64,000 bases of DNA from Marinobacter fuscus. GTDB taxonomy: Bacteria; Pseudomonadota; Gammaproteobacteria; Pseudomonadales; Oleiphilaceae. Position numbers and translations under genes: made by a program. The notes under the pieces are model-generated. The model was not told the DNA's origin and made no database searches. It saw nothing but the letters and a program-made list of their open reading frames with translations. This document shows, in pieces, positions 56,601-64,000 of this stretch; position 1 is the first letter of the stretch, and each line of letters opens with the position of its first letter. The stretch covers positions 186,001 through 250,000 of the forward strand of contig NZ_PXNP01000009.1 of assembly GCF_003007675.1 (NCBI RefSeq), written 5' to 3'.

Positions 56601-56816
56601 GGCTGTCGTCATCGGGTAGGTGACTTGGTCTTCCACCACCTGCGGCGCCTGGCCCGGGAAACTGGTTTTGATAATGACCTGCACATCGGACAGATCCGGC
56701 AGAGCATCCACCGGCGTTTGTTTCAGCGAATAAAGGCCGAGCCCTGTGATAAGCAACGTCGCCAGCAACACCAGGAAGCGGTTACGAATAGACCAGTGAA
56801 TAATAGCGGCAATCAT
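53694..56816 (-). CDS. cusA: CusA-type heavy-metal RND efflux permease
   Basis: A 1040-residue inner-membrane pump of the HME group for monovalent copper/silver. It has HME hallmarks: the N terminus FLVLLATLLITGLGLYSL, DMYWARSRVLEYLSQ, a helix-4 proton-relay region IAIGAMIDGAIVMIENMHKH, and the CusA-specific DMLATGIKTPVGIKIAG and GRADTATDPAPLTMIETFIQ. The Met-rich positions (DLMYMPTTYPG, TMIETF) fit the Cu/Ag methionine pathway. The start overlaps the cusB stop by 4 bases. Confidence 0.93.
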   Translation of the reverse strand: MIAAIIHWSIRNRFLVLLATLLITGLGLYSLKQTPVDALPDLSDVQVIIKTSFPGQAPQVVEDQVTYPMTTAMLSVPGAKTVRGYSFFGDSYVYVIFDEDTDMYWARSRVLEYLSQVAPSLPDSARPQLGPDATGVGWVYLYALVDRTGNQDLSQLRSLQDWFLKYELQTVPGVSEVAALGGMVKQYQVKVSPEKLRALGIPLAHIQNAIKRGNQEVGASVIEMAEAEYMVRTSGYIKSREDLLSIPLGLDDNGTPILLKDVATVEVGPQMRRGVAELNGEGETVGGVVVMRFGENAQATINGVKAKLEDLKSSLPEGVEVVTVYDRSGLIERAVNNLGFKLLEEFLVVGLVCIVFLFHVRSSLVAILSLPVGILAAFIVMHWQGINANIMSLGGIAIAIGAMIDGAIVMIENMHKHMERTPLTSENRWEVVARSASEVGPALFFSLLIITVSFVPVFALEAQEGRMFSPLAFTKTYAMAASAALAVTLVPVLMGYFIRGKVLPEHKNPVNRLLVGVYMPVLKLVLRFPKTTVIVALLALAVGLWPATKIGSEFIPPLDEGDLMYMPTTYPGISIGKARELLQQTDKLIATVPEVETVFGKVGRADTATDPAPLTMIETFIQLKPRDQWREGMTTEKLKHELNTLIRFPGVTNAWVMPIITRIDMLATGIKTPVGIKIAGPDLTVIQNIGKRLEEVMVDIPGTASVYSERVAGGRYIKVDIVRERAARYGLNIADVQQVVASAIGGINVSRTIEGLERYPINLRYPEDYRDSPEKLEQLPIVTASGQRIALADVAEIGVEDGPPAIKSENARLNGWTFVDIEGVDVGTYVEQAMVTVSEELDLPPGYSINWSGQYEYMLRAKEKLTYVVPLTLAIIVILLFLNFRRFAEVGIIMGTLPFAMIGAIWLMYLLGYNFSVAVGVGFIALAGVAVEIGVIMLVYLNQAYNEMLETCDDKGLTPRRETLRHAVLHGAGMRVRPIMMTAAAIIGGLVPIMIGTGTGSEVMGRIAAPMVGGMISAVILALLVIPVLFYLWKQRTLGE

Positions 56817-58108
56817 GACTCGCCCCCGCCATGGCTCATGGTGCTGTGATCCATGCCTTCATGATCCATCCCCTGCTCATCCATATCCTGAGGCGATGAC
56901 ATCCGTTGGAAGTCCGAGGTTTTGCTGGATTCCGAATCGATCAGGAACTGGGCGGATGTGACTACTGTGTCGCCCGGCGTGAGGCCATCGAGTATTTCCG
57001 CATACTTGTCGTCGACGCGCCCAACGGTCACGTTAACCGACTTGAAGGCGCCCTCGTCCATTGCCAGAACCAGTCGGTCGCTCTGCCCGGTGCGGATGAC
57101 CGACTCCCGCGGCACCAGGAACTGCCGTTGTCCCCGTTCGCCCTGAACATCCAGGCGAGCGAACATACCTGGCATCAGGACACCATCAGCGTTATCAAAG
57201 CGCATCCGCACTTGCGCCGTCCGGGTTTTCGGGTTCACTTCGGGGTAGACGTAATCCACATTTCCGCGCCACTCGCGACCGGGCATGTAATCCAGTGTCA
57301 TCTGCACCCGATTACCGGCCTCTACGGCGGAAAGCTGGCTTTCAAACACTTCGCCGATAACCCAGACCTCATCCAGTGCGGCAATGGATAAAACCCGGTT
57401 TCCGGGCTTGATGAACATACCCTCCCGAACATTCAGATTCTCGATCACCCCGGAACCCGGCGCGTAAACCGTCATGGTTCTCTGGACTTCGCGCTTCTGG
57501 CGCAGTTGGCTGATCAGGCTAGCCGGTACATTCAGCGCCACCAATCGCTCGGTTGCAGCATCAACCAGTCTCTGATTGCCGCGGTTCATTGCCAGAAGCA
57601 GTTCTTCCTGCGCATTTACAAGGGTGGGCGAGTACAGCGTGTACAGTGGCCTGCCTTGCTCAACAGGCTCGCCCTCGGCTTTGACATAGAGCGCTTCGAT
57701 CCAGCCTTCAACACGAGGGTGCACGTGGGCCATCTCGTCTTCGTTGTACTGCACGTAGCCTACGGTAGTAATGTTGTTAGGCAGGCGCCCCTGAATCACC
57801 GGCTCCGTTCGAACCCCAAGGTTGTTGACGACCGTTGGTGAAATTCGGACCGTCCCGGCTGGATCCTCAGCTGACCCACCCTCCTCGTACACCGGGATTA
57901 GATCCATCCCCATCGGGGATTTCCCGGGTTTGTCACTTTTAAAATTGGGGTCCATCGGAGCTACCCAATACAGCGGCTCCTTTGGGCCAGAAGCTGCCAT
58001 TTCAGCTGTAGGCGTCGAAGTCGCGTCAGTGTCAAGCCAGTACGTGGCCCCTGCGCCGGCGAGGCCGCCGAGCAATACAAAGCCCAAAGGGCGAGCAAAA
58101 TTAGCCAT
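56813..58108 (-). CDS. cusB: CusB-type periplasmic adaptor with metal-binding ends
   Basis: A 431-residue adaptor. An N-terminal membrane anchor is followed by a heavy-metal-binding segment (YWVAPMDPNFKSDKPGKSPM, near residue 48), then barrel-sandwich and helical domains (VRTEPVIQGRLPNNITTVGY; LYSPTLVNAQEELLLAMNRG). The C terminus is Met/His-rich (DEQGMDHEGMDHSTMSHGG), suiting copper or silver binding. It is the middle gene of the cusCBA order. Confidence 0.92.
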   Translation of the reverse strand: MANFARPLGFVLLGGLAGAGATYWLDTDATSTPTAEMAASGPKEPLYWVAPMDPNFKSDKPGKSPMGMDLIPVYEEGGSAEDPAGTVRISPTVVNNLGVRTEPVIQGRLPNNITTVGYVQYNEDEMAHVHPRVEGWIEALYVKAEGEPVEQGRPLYTLYSPTLVNAQEELLLAMNRGNQRLVDAATERLVALNVPASLISQLRQKREVQRTMTVYAPGSGVIENLNVREGMFIKPGNRVLSIAALDEVWVIGEVFESQLSAVEAGNRVQMTLDYMPGREWRGNVDYVYPEVNPKTRTAQVRMRFDNADGVLMPGMFARLDVQGERGQRQFLVPRESVIRTGQSDRLVLAMDEGAFKSVNVTVGRVDDKYAEILDGLTPGDTVVTSAQFLIDSESSKTSDFQRMSSPQDMDEQGMDHEGMDHSTMSHGGGES

Positions 58109-58113
58109 GATGG

Positions 58114-59433
58114 TCAGTCCTGGTAACGATTCAGTGAAAAGGAAGGTATGTCGGAAGTGTCGGACGTCAGATAACGGAAACTCGCCAGATTCTTGGCCCG
58201 CTCGGCCATCATCTGTATCAATTCAACCTGGGTATCAAGCTCCGCAATTCGCGCTCGTACCGCCTCAGCGAAGTCGCCGTCATCGTTGTTGTAAGCAGTC
58301 AATGCTGCGCTTGCCTGCGCCTCCATTTGCGGCAGCAGGGTCTGTTCATAGAGCTCTATGCGGTCATCCAGTCGTTCGATCCGGGCTACGGCCGCACGGG
58401 CTTTGGCCTGAAGTCCCCGGATCTGCAAAATGCGTTCTGTTTTTACCGCCTCCAGTCGCGCCACTGATGCATTCAGTTTTCGATCCTGCCGGTTGCCCGT
58501 AAAGATCGGGAGATCAAAGCCAATGCCTACAGAAAACAGGTCGGCCCTGTCCTGACCGTTTGGTGCCCGCTCCCTGTATCCATACTGTGCAGATATTGAC
58601 CATTCCGGCTTGTAGGCCTGGCGAGCCAAGTCAACGTCAACACTCTGGGCATCAATCAACTGATCAGTCGCGCGGATCGACGGATGACGGATCAGTGCCT
58701 CTGCGGATGTTTCAGCCCAGCCCAGAGGAAACACTCTCAGCAACTCGTTGGGTACATCTTTACTGACAGCCAGCTTGGCCTGGTCCGGGCCTATCCACTC
58801 TGCCAGCGCCTCGCGGTTTGATGCCTGTTGCGAATGCAGTACCGTCAGCCGGTCTTCAAGTCGAGTCAATTCTAGCGAGGCACGGATAACATCCTGCTGT
58901 CTGGAACCCATGCTTGCTGAGGCATACCCAGCCTCTGCGACATCCTCTAACTGTTGAAAAAGAGTGCGGTTATCTTCAATCAGCCCGATGCTTTGCTGGG
59001 ATCGCCAGACCTCAAGCCAGAGATGGGTTACCGATTCCATGACCTGCGCCCGGCGGTTCTCGCGTCGAAAAGGCTGAACTCCTGCCATTTCCTGCTTTTT
59101 TTCACTGGCCAGCTGACGGCTATCACCTCGCGGAATTCGCTGGGTAAATCCAATGGTGGCCTGTGTCATTGCCTCCTGTCCGGTATCAAAAGTATCCGTG
59201 GGCAAATTCGCGGCACCAATCGTCATTCGGGGGTCCGGGAGTGCGCCATCGGCAACCGATTCTTCCAACAGAGCATCCTGCATCTGCACACTCTGGCGCA
59301 GCCAGGGATCGTTCTCGATGGCCGCATCAATTGCGCCCGTCAATTCAAGTCTGGGTGCCGCCCAACCGGGCAGACTGGTTAAAAGCAGAGCACCGAGGAA
59401 GGCCAGCTTTATCAGGCGAAGAAGAAGGGACAA
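58114..59433 (-). CDS. cusC: CusC/TolC-family outer membrane factor
   Basis: A 439-residue outer membrane channel with signal peptide (LALFLGALL-like stretch ending LPGWAA) and two TolC-type helical repeats (AIENDPWLRQSVQMQDALLE; IRATDQLIDAQSVDVDLARQ). The start appears to be TTG at 59433, with GGAG 8 bases upstream; no ATG is nearby. It is the first gene of the metal-efflux operon and is divergent from a small secreted protein, with an FNR-type box between. Confidence 0.88.
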   Translation of the reverse strand: MSLLLRLIKLAFLGALLLTSLPGWAAPRLELTGAIDAAIENDPWLRQSVQMQDALLEESVADGALPDPRMTIGAANLPTDTFDTGQEAMTQATIGFTQRIPRGDSRQLASEKKQEMAGVQPFRRENRRAQVMESVTHLWLEVWRSQQSIGLIEDNRTLFQQLEDVAEAGYASASMGSRQQDVIRASLELTRLEDRLTVLHSQQASNREALAEWIGPDQAKLAVSKDVPNELLRVFPLGWAETSAEALIRHPSIRATDQLIDAQSVDVDLARQAYKPEWSISAQYGYRERAPNGQDRADLFSVGIGFDLPIFTGNRQDRKLNASVARLEAVKTERILQIRGLQAKARAAVARIERLDDRIELYEQTLLPQMEAQASAALTAYNNDDGDFAEAVRARIAELDTQVELIQMMAERAKNLASFRYLTSDTSDIPSFSLNRYQD

Positions 59434-59521
59434 TATTATATCTCCATTGAATTATTTCTGAAACGCAATCTTATGGCGCTTGCCTGAAACCAAACTGAAT
59501 TACAGAACAAAATGACTTAAT

Positions 59522-59535
59522 TTGATTTATATCAA
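59522..59535. promoter_or_regulatory. Perfect FNR/Anr box
   Basis: TTGATTTATATCAA matches the FNR/Anr consensus TTGAT-N4-ATCAA exactly. It lies 89 bases before cusC and 114 before the small secreted gene at 59649, in an AT-rich intergenic stretch. Low oxygen or a related signal may control one or both genes. Confidence 0.75.
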
Positions 59536-59648
59536 GATACTGTTATTGCTGAATAAAATTACTTTTTTTGAATTCTTTATCTTAATTTCAGGATCAATTC
59601 AGAAACCGGTGTTTTAATCAACTCACCAACCAATCAGGAGGTGTAAAA

Positions 59649-59933
59649 ATGAAAACGTTACTTATATTTTCAGCAGCATTTACTCTTTCAACATCCGTGC
59701 TTGCTGGCAACATGTCAGACAGTAAGGGCATGAAGGAAATGCACAACCAAATGATGGACAAATCATCTATTGAAGAAATACTTCAGAATGAAGATATGCA
59801 ACGCTTACACAGAGAAATGACACGTTATGCGATGTCTGAAGGGGGTTTTGAGGCTCGTGTACAAATGATGACAGAAGAAGGGCGTGCTTATCACAAAGCA
59901 CTGGAGCAAAACCAAAAAAATACCGCAAGGTAA
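59649..59933 (+). CDS. Small secreted Met/His-containing protein
   Basis: A 94-residue protein with signal peptide (LLIFSAAFTLSTSVLAG) and a mature part with many Met residues (MSDSKGMKEMHNQMMDKSS) and helical character. AGGAGG precedes the ATG. No family is recognised. Its position next to cusCBA suggests a periplasmic metal-handling role, by inference only. Confidence 0.75.
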   Translation: MKTLLIFSAAFTLSTSVLAGNMSDSKGMKEMHNQMMDKSSIEEILQNEDMQRLHREMTRYAMSEGGFEARVQMMTEEGRAYHKALEQNQKNTAR

Positions 59934-60082
59934 CCCCTGCGGTAAAGCTAACTCGTGGAGACACAAGCGTCGGCTGGCTCGGGCTTCAAGCAGCCGACAC
60001 CCTGATCAAGCTCAAGTAAACCACAGAAACCTGAAACTGAACTGAATTTCTTGAACGGTTCAAGGTAAATAAGGAGAGCATC

Positions 60083-60322
60083 ATGAAAAAAATCATTATC
60101 GCTGCCGCAGCTGCCACTTTATTTTCGACCATGGCCACCGCCAATTCAGGATTGGCCGATCGGATCAATGAAGCGCGCACTTACCCAAATAAAACAGTCG
60201 AAACGAAAACCGAAATGATGACCTGCATGAAAGACATACAAGCTCACAAAGATTTTAGCGGGCCCAATGTTAATCGCCAGGAAAGAAAATCAGAAAGTAA
60301 TACGCATCACAATCATAGTTAA
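60083..60322 (+). CDS. Small secreted protein with His-rich end
   Basis: A 79-residue protein with signal peptide (IIAAAAATLFSTMATA), a middle with MMTCMKDIQAHKDF (one Cys, several Met) and the end SNTHHNHS. AAGGAG precedes the ATG. It follows the other small secreted gene by 149 bases and ends before a strong terminator. It could be a periplasmic metal-binding peptide; the family is not recognised. Confidence 0.75.
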   Translation: MKKIIIAAAAATLFSTMATANSGLADRINEARTYPNKTVETKTEMMTCMKDIQAHKDFSGPNVNRQERKSESNTHHNHS

Positions 60323-60351
60323 ATAAATACAGAACGTCAGAGCAAAACCCG

Positions 60352-60388
60352 TAGTCGACTGTCTCTTTGAAAGACAGTCGACTATTTA
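60352..60388. terminator. Bidirectional terminator
   Basis: A perfect 13-bp stem (60352-60364 with 60372-60384) with a 7-base loop is followed by TTTATT on the plus strand and GGGTTTTG on the minus strand. It serves the small secreted genes and the converging cytochrome operon. Confidence 0.85.
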
Positions 60389-60413
60389 TTATATTGATCA
60401 TCCGGAATATAAT

Positions 60414-60671
60414 TTACCTCAATTCCACGATGCCTCTTCGTTTGGCCCTCAGAGTAAACCATACAAGAAACATCCATTTTACAACCAGCACCGTTATCTG
60501 TGGCATGAAAACCCATTGGGCAAGAGGTAAACCGACAGGAAACGGGCTGGCCTTGACCAGATCGTCGTTGCTGAAGTTCCACCTCATCCTGGGTTGCCGG
60601 TCCAGTTCCCGGGTCCAGTATTCGGTTTTGATACGCATAATGAAACGGCCATGACTGCTGTCTACCGGCAC
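60414..60671 (-). CDS. Small membrane protein, last gene of the cytochrome operon
   Basis: An ~85-residue protein with one or two hydrophobic stretches (WVFMPQITVLVVKWMFLVWFT) and basic flanks. It begins 8 bases after the cytochrome stop. The start is uncertain: GTG at 60671, or ATG at 60638. No family is recognised. Confidence 0.55.
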   Translation of the reverse strand: MPVDSSHGRFIMRIKTEYWTRELDRQPRMRWNFSNDDLVKASPFPVGLPLAQWVFMPQITVLVVKWMFLVWFTLRAKRRGIVELR

Positions 60672-60679
60672 AGCACCAA

Positions 60680-61099
60680 TCAGAGCCCACTCCTTTTAGA
60701 CCATGCCTCATAGATCCGCTTGTCCCATTTACTCTGAAAATAGGCAATAGCGGCTTTTTGATCGTCCTTTGAGAGCTTGCCATCAAAGGCTGGCATTTTT
60801 CCGCCCAGGGGAGCTCCTCCTTGCTTGATTGTAGCCATGAGCGTGTCGAATGAGTGGTGCCAGGCATGGCCCGTTCCGTTGAGGGGTGGCGGCGGATAAG
60901 AGCCATCCTTCAGGGCCTTTTTCCAATTAAAGGCTCCTTGAGCATTGCTGCCATGGCAGCTAGCGCAGTTGTCGTCAAAAACCACGGCACCGCGGTCAAC
61001 CTGGGCCTGTGTGTACCAGCGGTCATCCACCGTCTTACCGCAGCCGCTGATTAGTGCGACCGCAAGAACGCCTACTGAGATAGTTACCACATGCATCAT
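60680..61099 (-). CDS. c-type cytochrome lipoprotein
   Basis: A 139-residue single-haem cytochrome c. It has a lipoprotein-like signal (VGVLAVALISGCGKT), haem site CASCH near residue 44, and a probable axial Met in GGKMPAF. The spacing is typical of class I. The ATG at 61099 follows GAGGAAC and overlaps the methyltransferase stop. It should be an envelope electron carrier; the partner is unknown. Confidence 0.9.
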   Translation of the reverse strand: MMHVVTISVGVLAVALISGCGKTVDDRWYTQAQVDRGAVVFDDNCASCHGSNAQGAFNWKKALKDGSYPPPPLNGTGHAWHHSFDTLMATIKQGGAPLGGKMPAFDGKLSKDDQKAAIAYFQSKWDKRIYEAWSKRSGL

Positions 61100-61761
61100 T
61101 CTTGTTCCTCGATTTCCTTGCGTCTCAAATTCCTCAATTGCGGAATAAAACGGGGAGTTCTGGCTGCATACGCCCGCCAATCGGAGCCGAACATTTTTTC
61201 TGTTTCACGCTCCTCATACAAAGACAGGCGCGAGTACATCCACACCAGCACCGGGAACATGGCCAGCGTCAGCAGCGTGGGCCATTGCAACAGAAAACCG
61301 AACATGATGAGCACAAAGCCGGAATATTGGGGGTGGCGAACGTGGGCATACAGGCCGGTTGTGGCCAACTGCCCTGCCTTTTGCGCGGCATACAGGGTAC
61401 GCCAGCCAGCCGCAATCAGATAAAACCCGAGGCCAATAAACACTGTGCTCAAGAGATGAAACGGCCCAAAGTGTGGGGAACCCTTCCAACCAAACAGCAT
61501 TTCCAGCAAGTGGCCACTGTCGTGAGCCAACCAGTTCACGTCGGGATACTGGCTCTGCAGCCAGCCGGAGAGGAAGTAGAGCGTCAGCGGGAACCCGTAC
61601 ATCTCGGTGAACAGTGCCACCAGAAACGCGCTGAAGGCACCAAACGAACGCCAGTCCCGGCGGGTCTTCGGTTTGAAAAAACTGAAGGCGAAGAATATGA
61701 AAATCGCCGAATTCAGCACCACTAGGCTCCAAAGGCCATAATCCGATGCACCATCAGTCAT
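61096..61761 (-). CDS. ICMT/PEMT-family membrane methyltransferase
   Basis: A 221-residue membrane protein of the isoprenylcysteine carboxyl methyltransferase-like family. The conserved C-terminal part is LATTGLYAHVRHPQYSGFVL (SAM-binding RHPxY) and a later RLSLYEERETEKMFGSDW. N-terminal helices lie before it. I chose the ATG at 61761, overlapping the DUF2933 stop. Such genes often lie in metal-resistance clusters; the substrate is unknown. Confidence 0.87.
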   Translation of the reverse strand: MTDGASDYGLWSLVVLNSAIFIFFAFSFFKPKTRRDWRSFGAFSAFLVALFTEMYGFPLTLYFLSGWLQSQYPDVNWLAHDSGHLLEMLFGWKGSPHFGPFHLLSTVFIGLGFYLIAAGWRTLYAAQKAGQLATTGLYAHVRHPQYSGFVLIMFGFLLQWPTLLTLAMFPVLVWMYSRLSLYEERETEKMFGSDWRAYAARTPRFIPQLRNLRRKEIEEQE

Positions 61762-61975
61762 CACGCTGCTCTCCACTCTTTCCCGGTTGCTCTGCCTGGT
61801 GGTTATGTCCTCCATGCCCTCCATGCCCTCCGTGCATAAAAATATGGATCAGCGGACAAGCAAGCAGTATCAGCCAGGGCAAGGCGCCAAGCAGATGAAC
61901 CTTGTGTTCTCCCCAGAGTAAAACCAGTGCGATAACGGCAAACATTGCCAAAGTAATTTTAAAGCGTCGATCCAT
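61754..61975 (-). CDS. DUF2933 small membrane protein
   Basis: A 73-residue protein with two membrane segments (ITLAMFAVIALVLLWG; LLGALPWLILLACPLIHIFM) and a Gly/His-rich tail (HGGHGGHGGHNHQ). This is the DUF2933 pattern, common near copper-resistance genes. The His tail may bind metal. Confidence 0.88.
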   Translation of the reverse strand: MDRRFKITLAMFAVIALVLLWGEHKVHLLGALPWLILLACPLIHIFMHGGHGGHGGHNHQAEQPGKSGEQRDD

Positions 61976-62016
61976 GAGCGGTTCCTTTGCGAAAAAGCCA
62001 GTGTCAGAACAGAGTA

Positions 62017-63087
62017 CTAATCGGCCTCAAGGGATATCTGATGGCCTATGCCGCTCAGCGCGATCTCATCCACCACATCGAGGGATTCCGGGTCGAGCAC
62101 CCAAAGCTTGTTCTCTGCCCGACTGGTCACCAGTAGCTGGCCATCGTAGGGAGAGACCGCAAGATGATAGGGCGCAGGAGCCAGCGGCCTGGTGTGGCGG
62201 GCGCCGCTGGCTAGCTCAATCCGGACCACTTGGTTGCCGCCCTGGCTGGTGGCATAGAGGGTCTGGCCATCTGCGCTCAAGCCAACGCCATGGGGCGCCT
62301 CCCCAACCTCGTACCGGTTCGCCACCGCGCCTTTGGCAAGCTCAAGGACAAGAACCTGGCCGGATGCAGCATCATTCACGTAGAGCCGCTGGTTGCCGGG
62401 GGCAAGCACCATATGCTCTGGGTTGCCGCCAACCCGCAAATTGCGCTCGACGAACCAGTGCTCGGTATCCACTTCGCTGACCGTGCCATTACCGGTATTG
62501 CTGACCAGAAGGGATTGGCCGTCGTCGGTTTGCACCAGATAGTTGGGGGCCGGCCCCGTCGCCACAGTTTTGACCAACTGACCGGAATCCAGATCCACAA
62601 CGCTGATACTGCCACTGGCAGGATGCGTGGAAACGGCATAGCGACCGTTGGAAGTCACCAGCACATGGTGCACAGGCCCCGGCACTTCCAGTTTGCGGTC
62701 AATCGTCTTTGTGGCCGTGTTCACCAAATAGAGCAGCCCGGTACTCCCTGCTTCCAATTCAGTAGACTTCCCGCCCCCATGATGAGCGGCGTGTTCATCT
62801 TCTGAAACGCCTTCGGGGCGACTAACCGGCTTCTGACGATCATGCGCCGACAAACTACCCACCACCAGATACCGGCCATCCGGGGTCAGTGCCGAACCGT
62901 GGGTATTCAAGGTGCCGCCAATGGACGACGTCACCTTGCGGTTTTCCAGATCAATAACGCCGACGGCATCCGCTGTGCCCATGGGAACAAATGCCCGGTT
63001 CGTGTCTGCGGCCACCATCAGCGAAAAACTCATAGCGACACTGGCCGTAATTCCAGCAATCCACTTCTTGCGCAACGAATGTTTCAT
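62017..63087 (-). CDS. YncE-like secreted beta-propeller protein
   Basis: A 356-residue protein with a signal peptide (WIAGITASVAMSFSLMVAAD) and a seven-bladed-type propeller made of YVTN-like repeats (GVIDLENRKVTSSIGG, VVDLDSGQLVKTVATG, LVLELAKGAVANRYEVG). It belongs to the cytochrome D1-like/YncE group but lacks haem-binding CxxCH. An acidic/His segment (GVSEDEHAAHHGGG) lies near residue 110. I chose the ATG at 63087; the longer frame is unsupported. It is first in the operon with DUF2933, methyltransferase, cytochrome and small membrane genes. Confidence 0.85.
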   Translation of the reverse strand: MKHSLRKKWIAGITASVAMSFSLMVAADTNRAFVPMGTADAVGVIDLENRKVTSSIGGTLNTHGSALTPDGRYLVVGSLSAHDRQKPVSRPEGVSEDEHAAHHGGGKSTELEAGSTGLLYLVNTATKTIDRKLEVPGPVHHVLVTSNGRYAVSTHPASGSISVVDLDSGQLVKTVATGPAPNYLVQTDDGQSLLVSNTGNGTVSEVDTEHWFVERNLRVGGNPEHMVLAPGNQRLYVNDAASGQVLVLELAKGAVANRYEVGEAPHGVGLSADGQTLYATSQGGNQVVRIELASGARHTRPLAPAPYHLAVSPYDGQLLVTSRAENKLWVLDPESLDVVDEIALSGIGHQISLEAD

Positions 63088-63275
63088 AGCGTGCCCTTTT
63101 TGGTCAGAGGGTTTCAGTAAGATTTCCTCGCCCGGTAAGCAAGATCCCGAACAGGCATGGTCATTACTTGGCAGTCCATCACACCAAGCTGAAACAGGCC
63201 TGAAAACAGTTGCGAAACATGCATCCGTTTGACCAGAATCAAGGTGGAACGATTCACAATGACCATGGACGACCA

Positions 63276-64000
63276 ATGCAAGACGTGCCCCAGGAAAACC
63301 AGCGAACAACCAAAACCCACGCCGACCAGCTCAACCGGCAGTGTTACTGCATCACCCTTGACCGAAAAGCGCTCACTGACAGCCTCCAGAAGCAGTTTTC
63401 AGAAACTGGGAACGGGGCACCGGCCACTCCCGAGATCCATCATCTCTTTTCAAACACGCCGGTTTTTGTTCCCCAGGCTGACATCGCGACGATGGAGCGG
63501 ATTGTTCAGGCGATCGAATCCGCAGCCGAGCTTCCGCCCTATAAGGAAAGAGCTCTGTCCTGGGCGCCGGACATCGCCAGTTTTGATCCAGGCCCCATCG
63601 GGGCCTTCATGGGCTATGACTTTCACCTGGGCGAGAACGGGCCTCAGCTGATCGAAATCAACACCAACGCCGGCGGCGCATTTCTGAACACGGTATTGGC
63701 CCGGGCTCAACACCGATGCTGTGACCCGTCCCAGCTGACTGCTGGCACCAACCGTGCACTGGATGGGTTCGAGGACGCGGTGTTTGCCATGTTCCAGCAG
63801 GAGTGGCAACGGCAAGGTGGCGACTCGACACCCGGTTGCCTGGCCATTGTGGACGATGCCCCAGAATCCCAGTTTATGTTCCCGGAATTCCAACTGGCCC
63901 AGCAGTTATTCCAGGCCAGAGGCATTGAGACCTTGATCCTCGACCCATCGGAGCTTGAGTATGTTGATGGCGCTCTGAGCGCCCACGGCAAGCCTATTGA
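63276..64000 (+). CDS. ATP-grasp-like protein, cut by window end
   Basis: At least 241 residues. The conserved part has DIASFDPGPIGAFMGYDFHL and GPQLIEINTNAGGAFLNTVL, like the Mg/ATP-binding ExN motif of ATP-grasp enzymes (glutathione-synthetase fold), followed by a Rossmann-like segment (CLAIVDDAPESQFMFPEFQL). No stop is reached. An upstream in-frame ATG at 63219 is possible. It is divergent from the YncE-like operon. The ligase activity and substrate are not known. Confidence 0.7.
   Translation, partial: MQDVPQENQRTTKTHADQLNRQCYCITLDRKALTDSLQKQFSETGNGAPATPEIHHLFSNTPVFVPQADIATMERIVQAIESAAELPPYKERALSWAPDIASFDPGPIGAFMGYDFHLGENGPQLIEINTNAGGAFLNTVLARAQHRCCDPSQLTAGTNRALDGFEDAVFAMFQQEWQRQGGDSTPGCLAIVDDAPESQFMFPEFQLAQQLFQARGIETLILDPSELEYVDGALSAHGKPI

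Overview
The window looks like a chromosomal segment of a marine, moderately halophilic gammaproteobacterium, most like Marinobacter. The reasons are ectoine genes (ectA, ectB and the ectoine-type aspartokinase), a sigma54-type assimilatory nitrate regulon, TVP38-reductase and DUF748 genes, and the overall protein style. This assignment is inference; no rRNA or other marker gene is present.

Layout. (1) 0-12.6 kb: nitrate assimilation. nasA (nitrate reductase) is divergent from nrtABC (nitrate ABC importer); then come the regulator nasR (NIT-ANTAR) and an operon with an NAD(P)H/FAD electron-transfer protein, nirB and nirD. All three transcription units have a sigma54-type promoter and a leader in which a small hexaloop hairpin overlaps the 5' arm of an intrinsic terminator, as expected for NasR antitermination. 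(2) 12.7-24.2 kb: housekeeping genes (MFS-acyltransferase fusion, TM2 protein, class II amidotransferase, diguanylate cyclase, yfbR, DUF748 protein, pdxH, phosphopantetheinyl transferase, tag, two small conserved genes) ending in a broken sigma factor. (3) 24.4-27.9 kb: ectA-ectB-ask without ectC, behind a sigma70-like promoter. (4) 28-34.3 kb: radical SAM gene with a TVP38-disulfide reductase fusion, a YiiX-like peptidase, a PEBP-family protein and NDH-2. (5) 34.3-46 kb: accessory region with AT-rich unknown genes, a 23-nt tRNA-Gly 3'-end copy (probable att remnant), an orphan Phd-type antitoxin, an alkylsulfatase locus with its AraC regulator, IS3 and IS5 remnants, a PIN-like gene with a tandemly repeated tail, and an outer-membrane-factor/AraC chimera. 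(6) 46-53.4 kb: quinone-oxidoreductase-type dehydrogenase, LysR regulator, RND drug pump whose TetR repressor gene is frameshifted by a 22-bp tandem duplication, and a ccdA remnant. (7) 53.7-64 kb: CusCBA-type metal efflux, a perfect FNR/Anr box, two small secreted proteins, and a five-gene operon (YncE-like propeller, DUF2933, ICMT-like methyltransferase, cytochrome c, small membrane protein) divergent from an ATP-grasp-like gene cut by the window end.

The most notable signals are the three parallel ANTAR-type attenuators, the loss of ectC, several genes broken by small rearrangements (sigma factor, TetR, OMF-AraC chimera), a dispersed palindromic repeat that flanks the PIN-like gene, and the possible effector/immunity pair at 35.7-36.4 kb. 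No wholly new system is proven here. The PIN-like repeat protein and the small gene pair are the best candidates for something undescribed.
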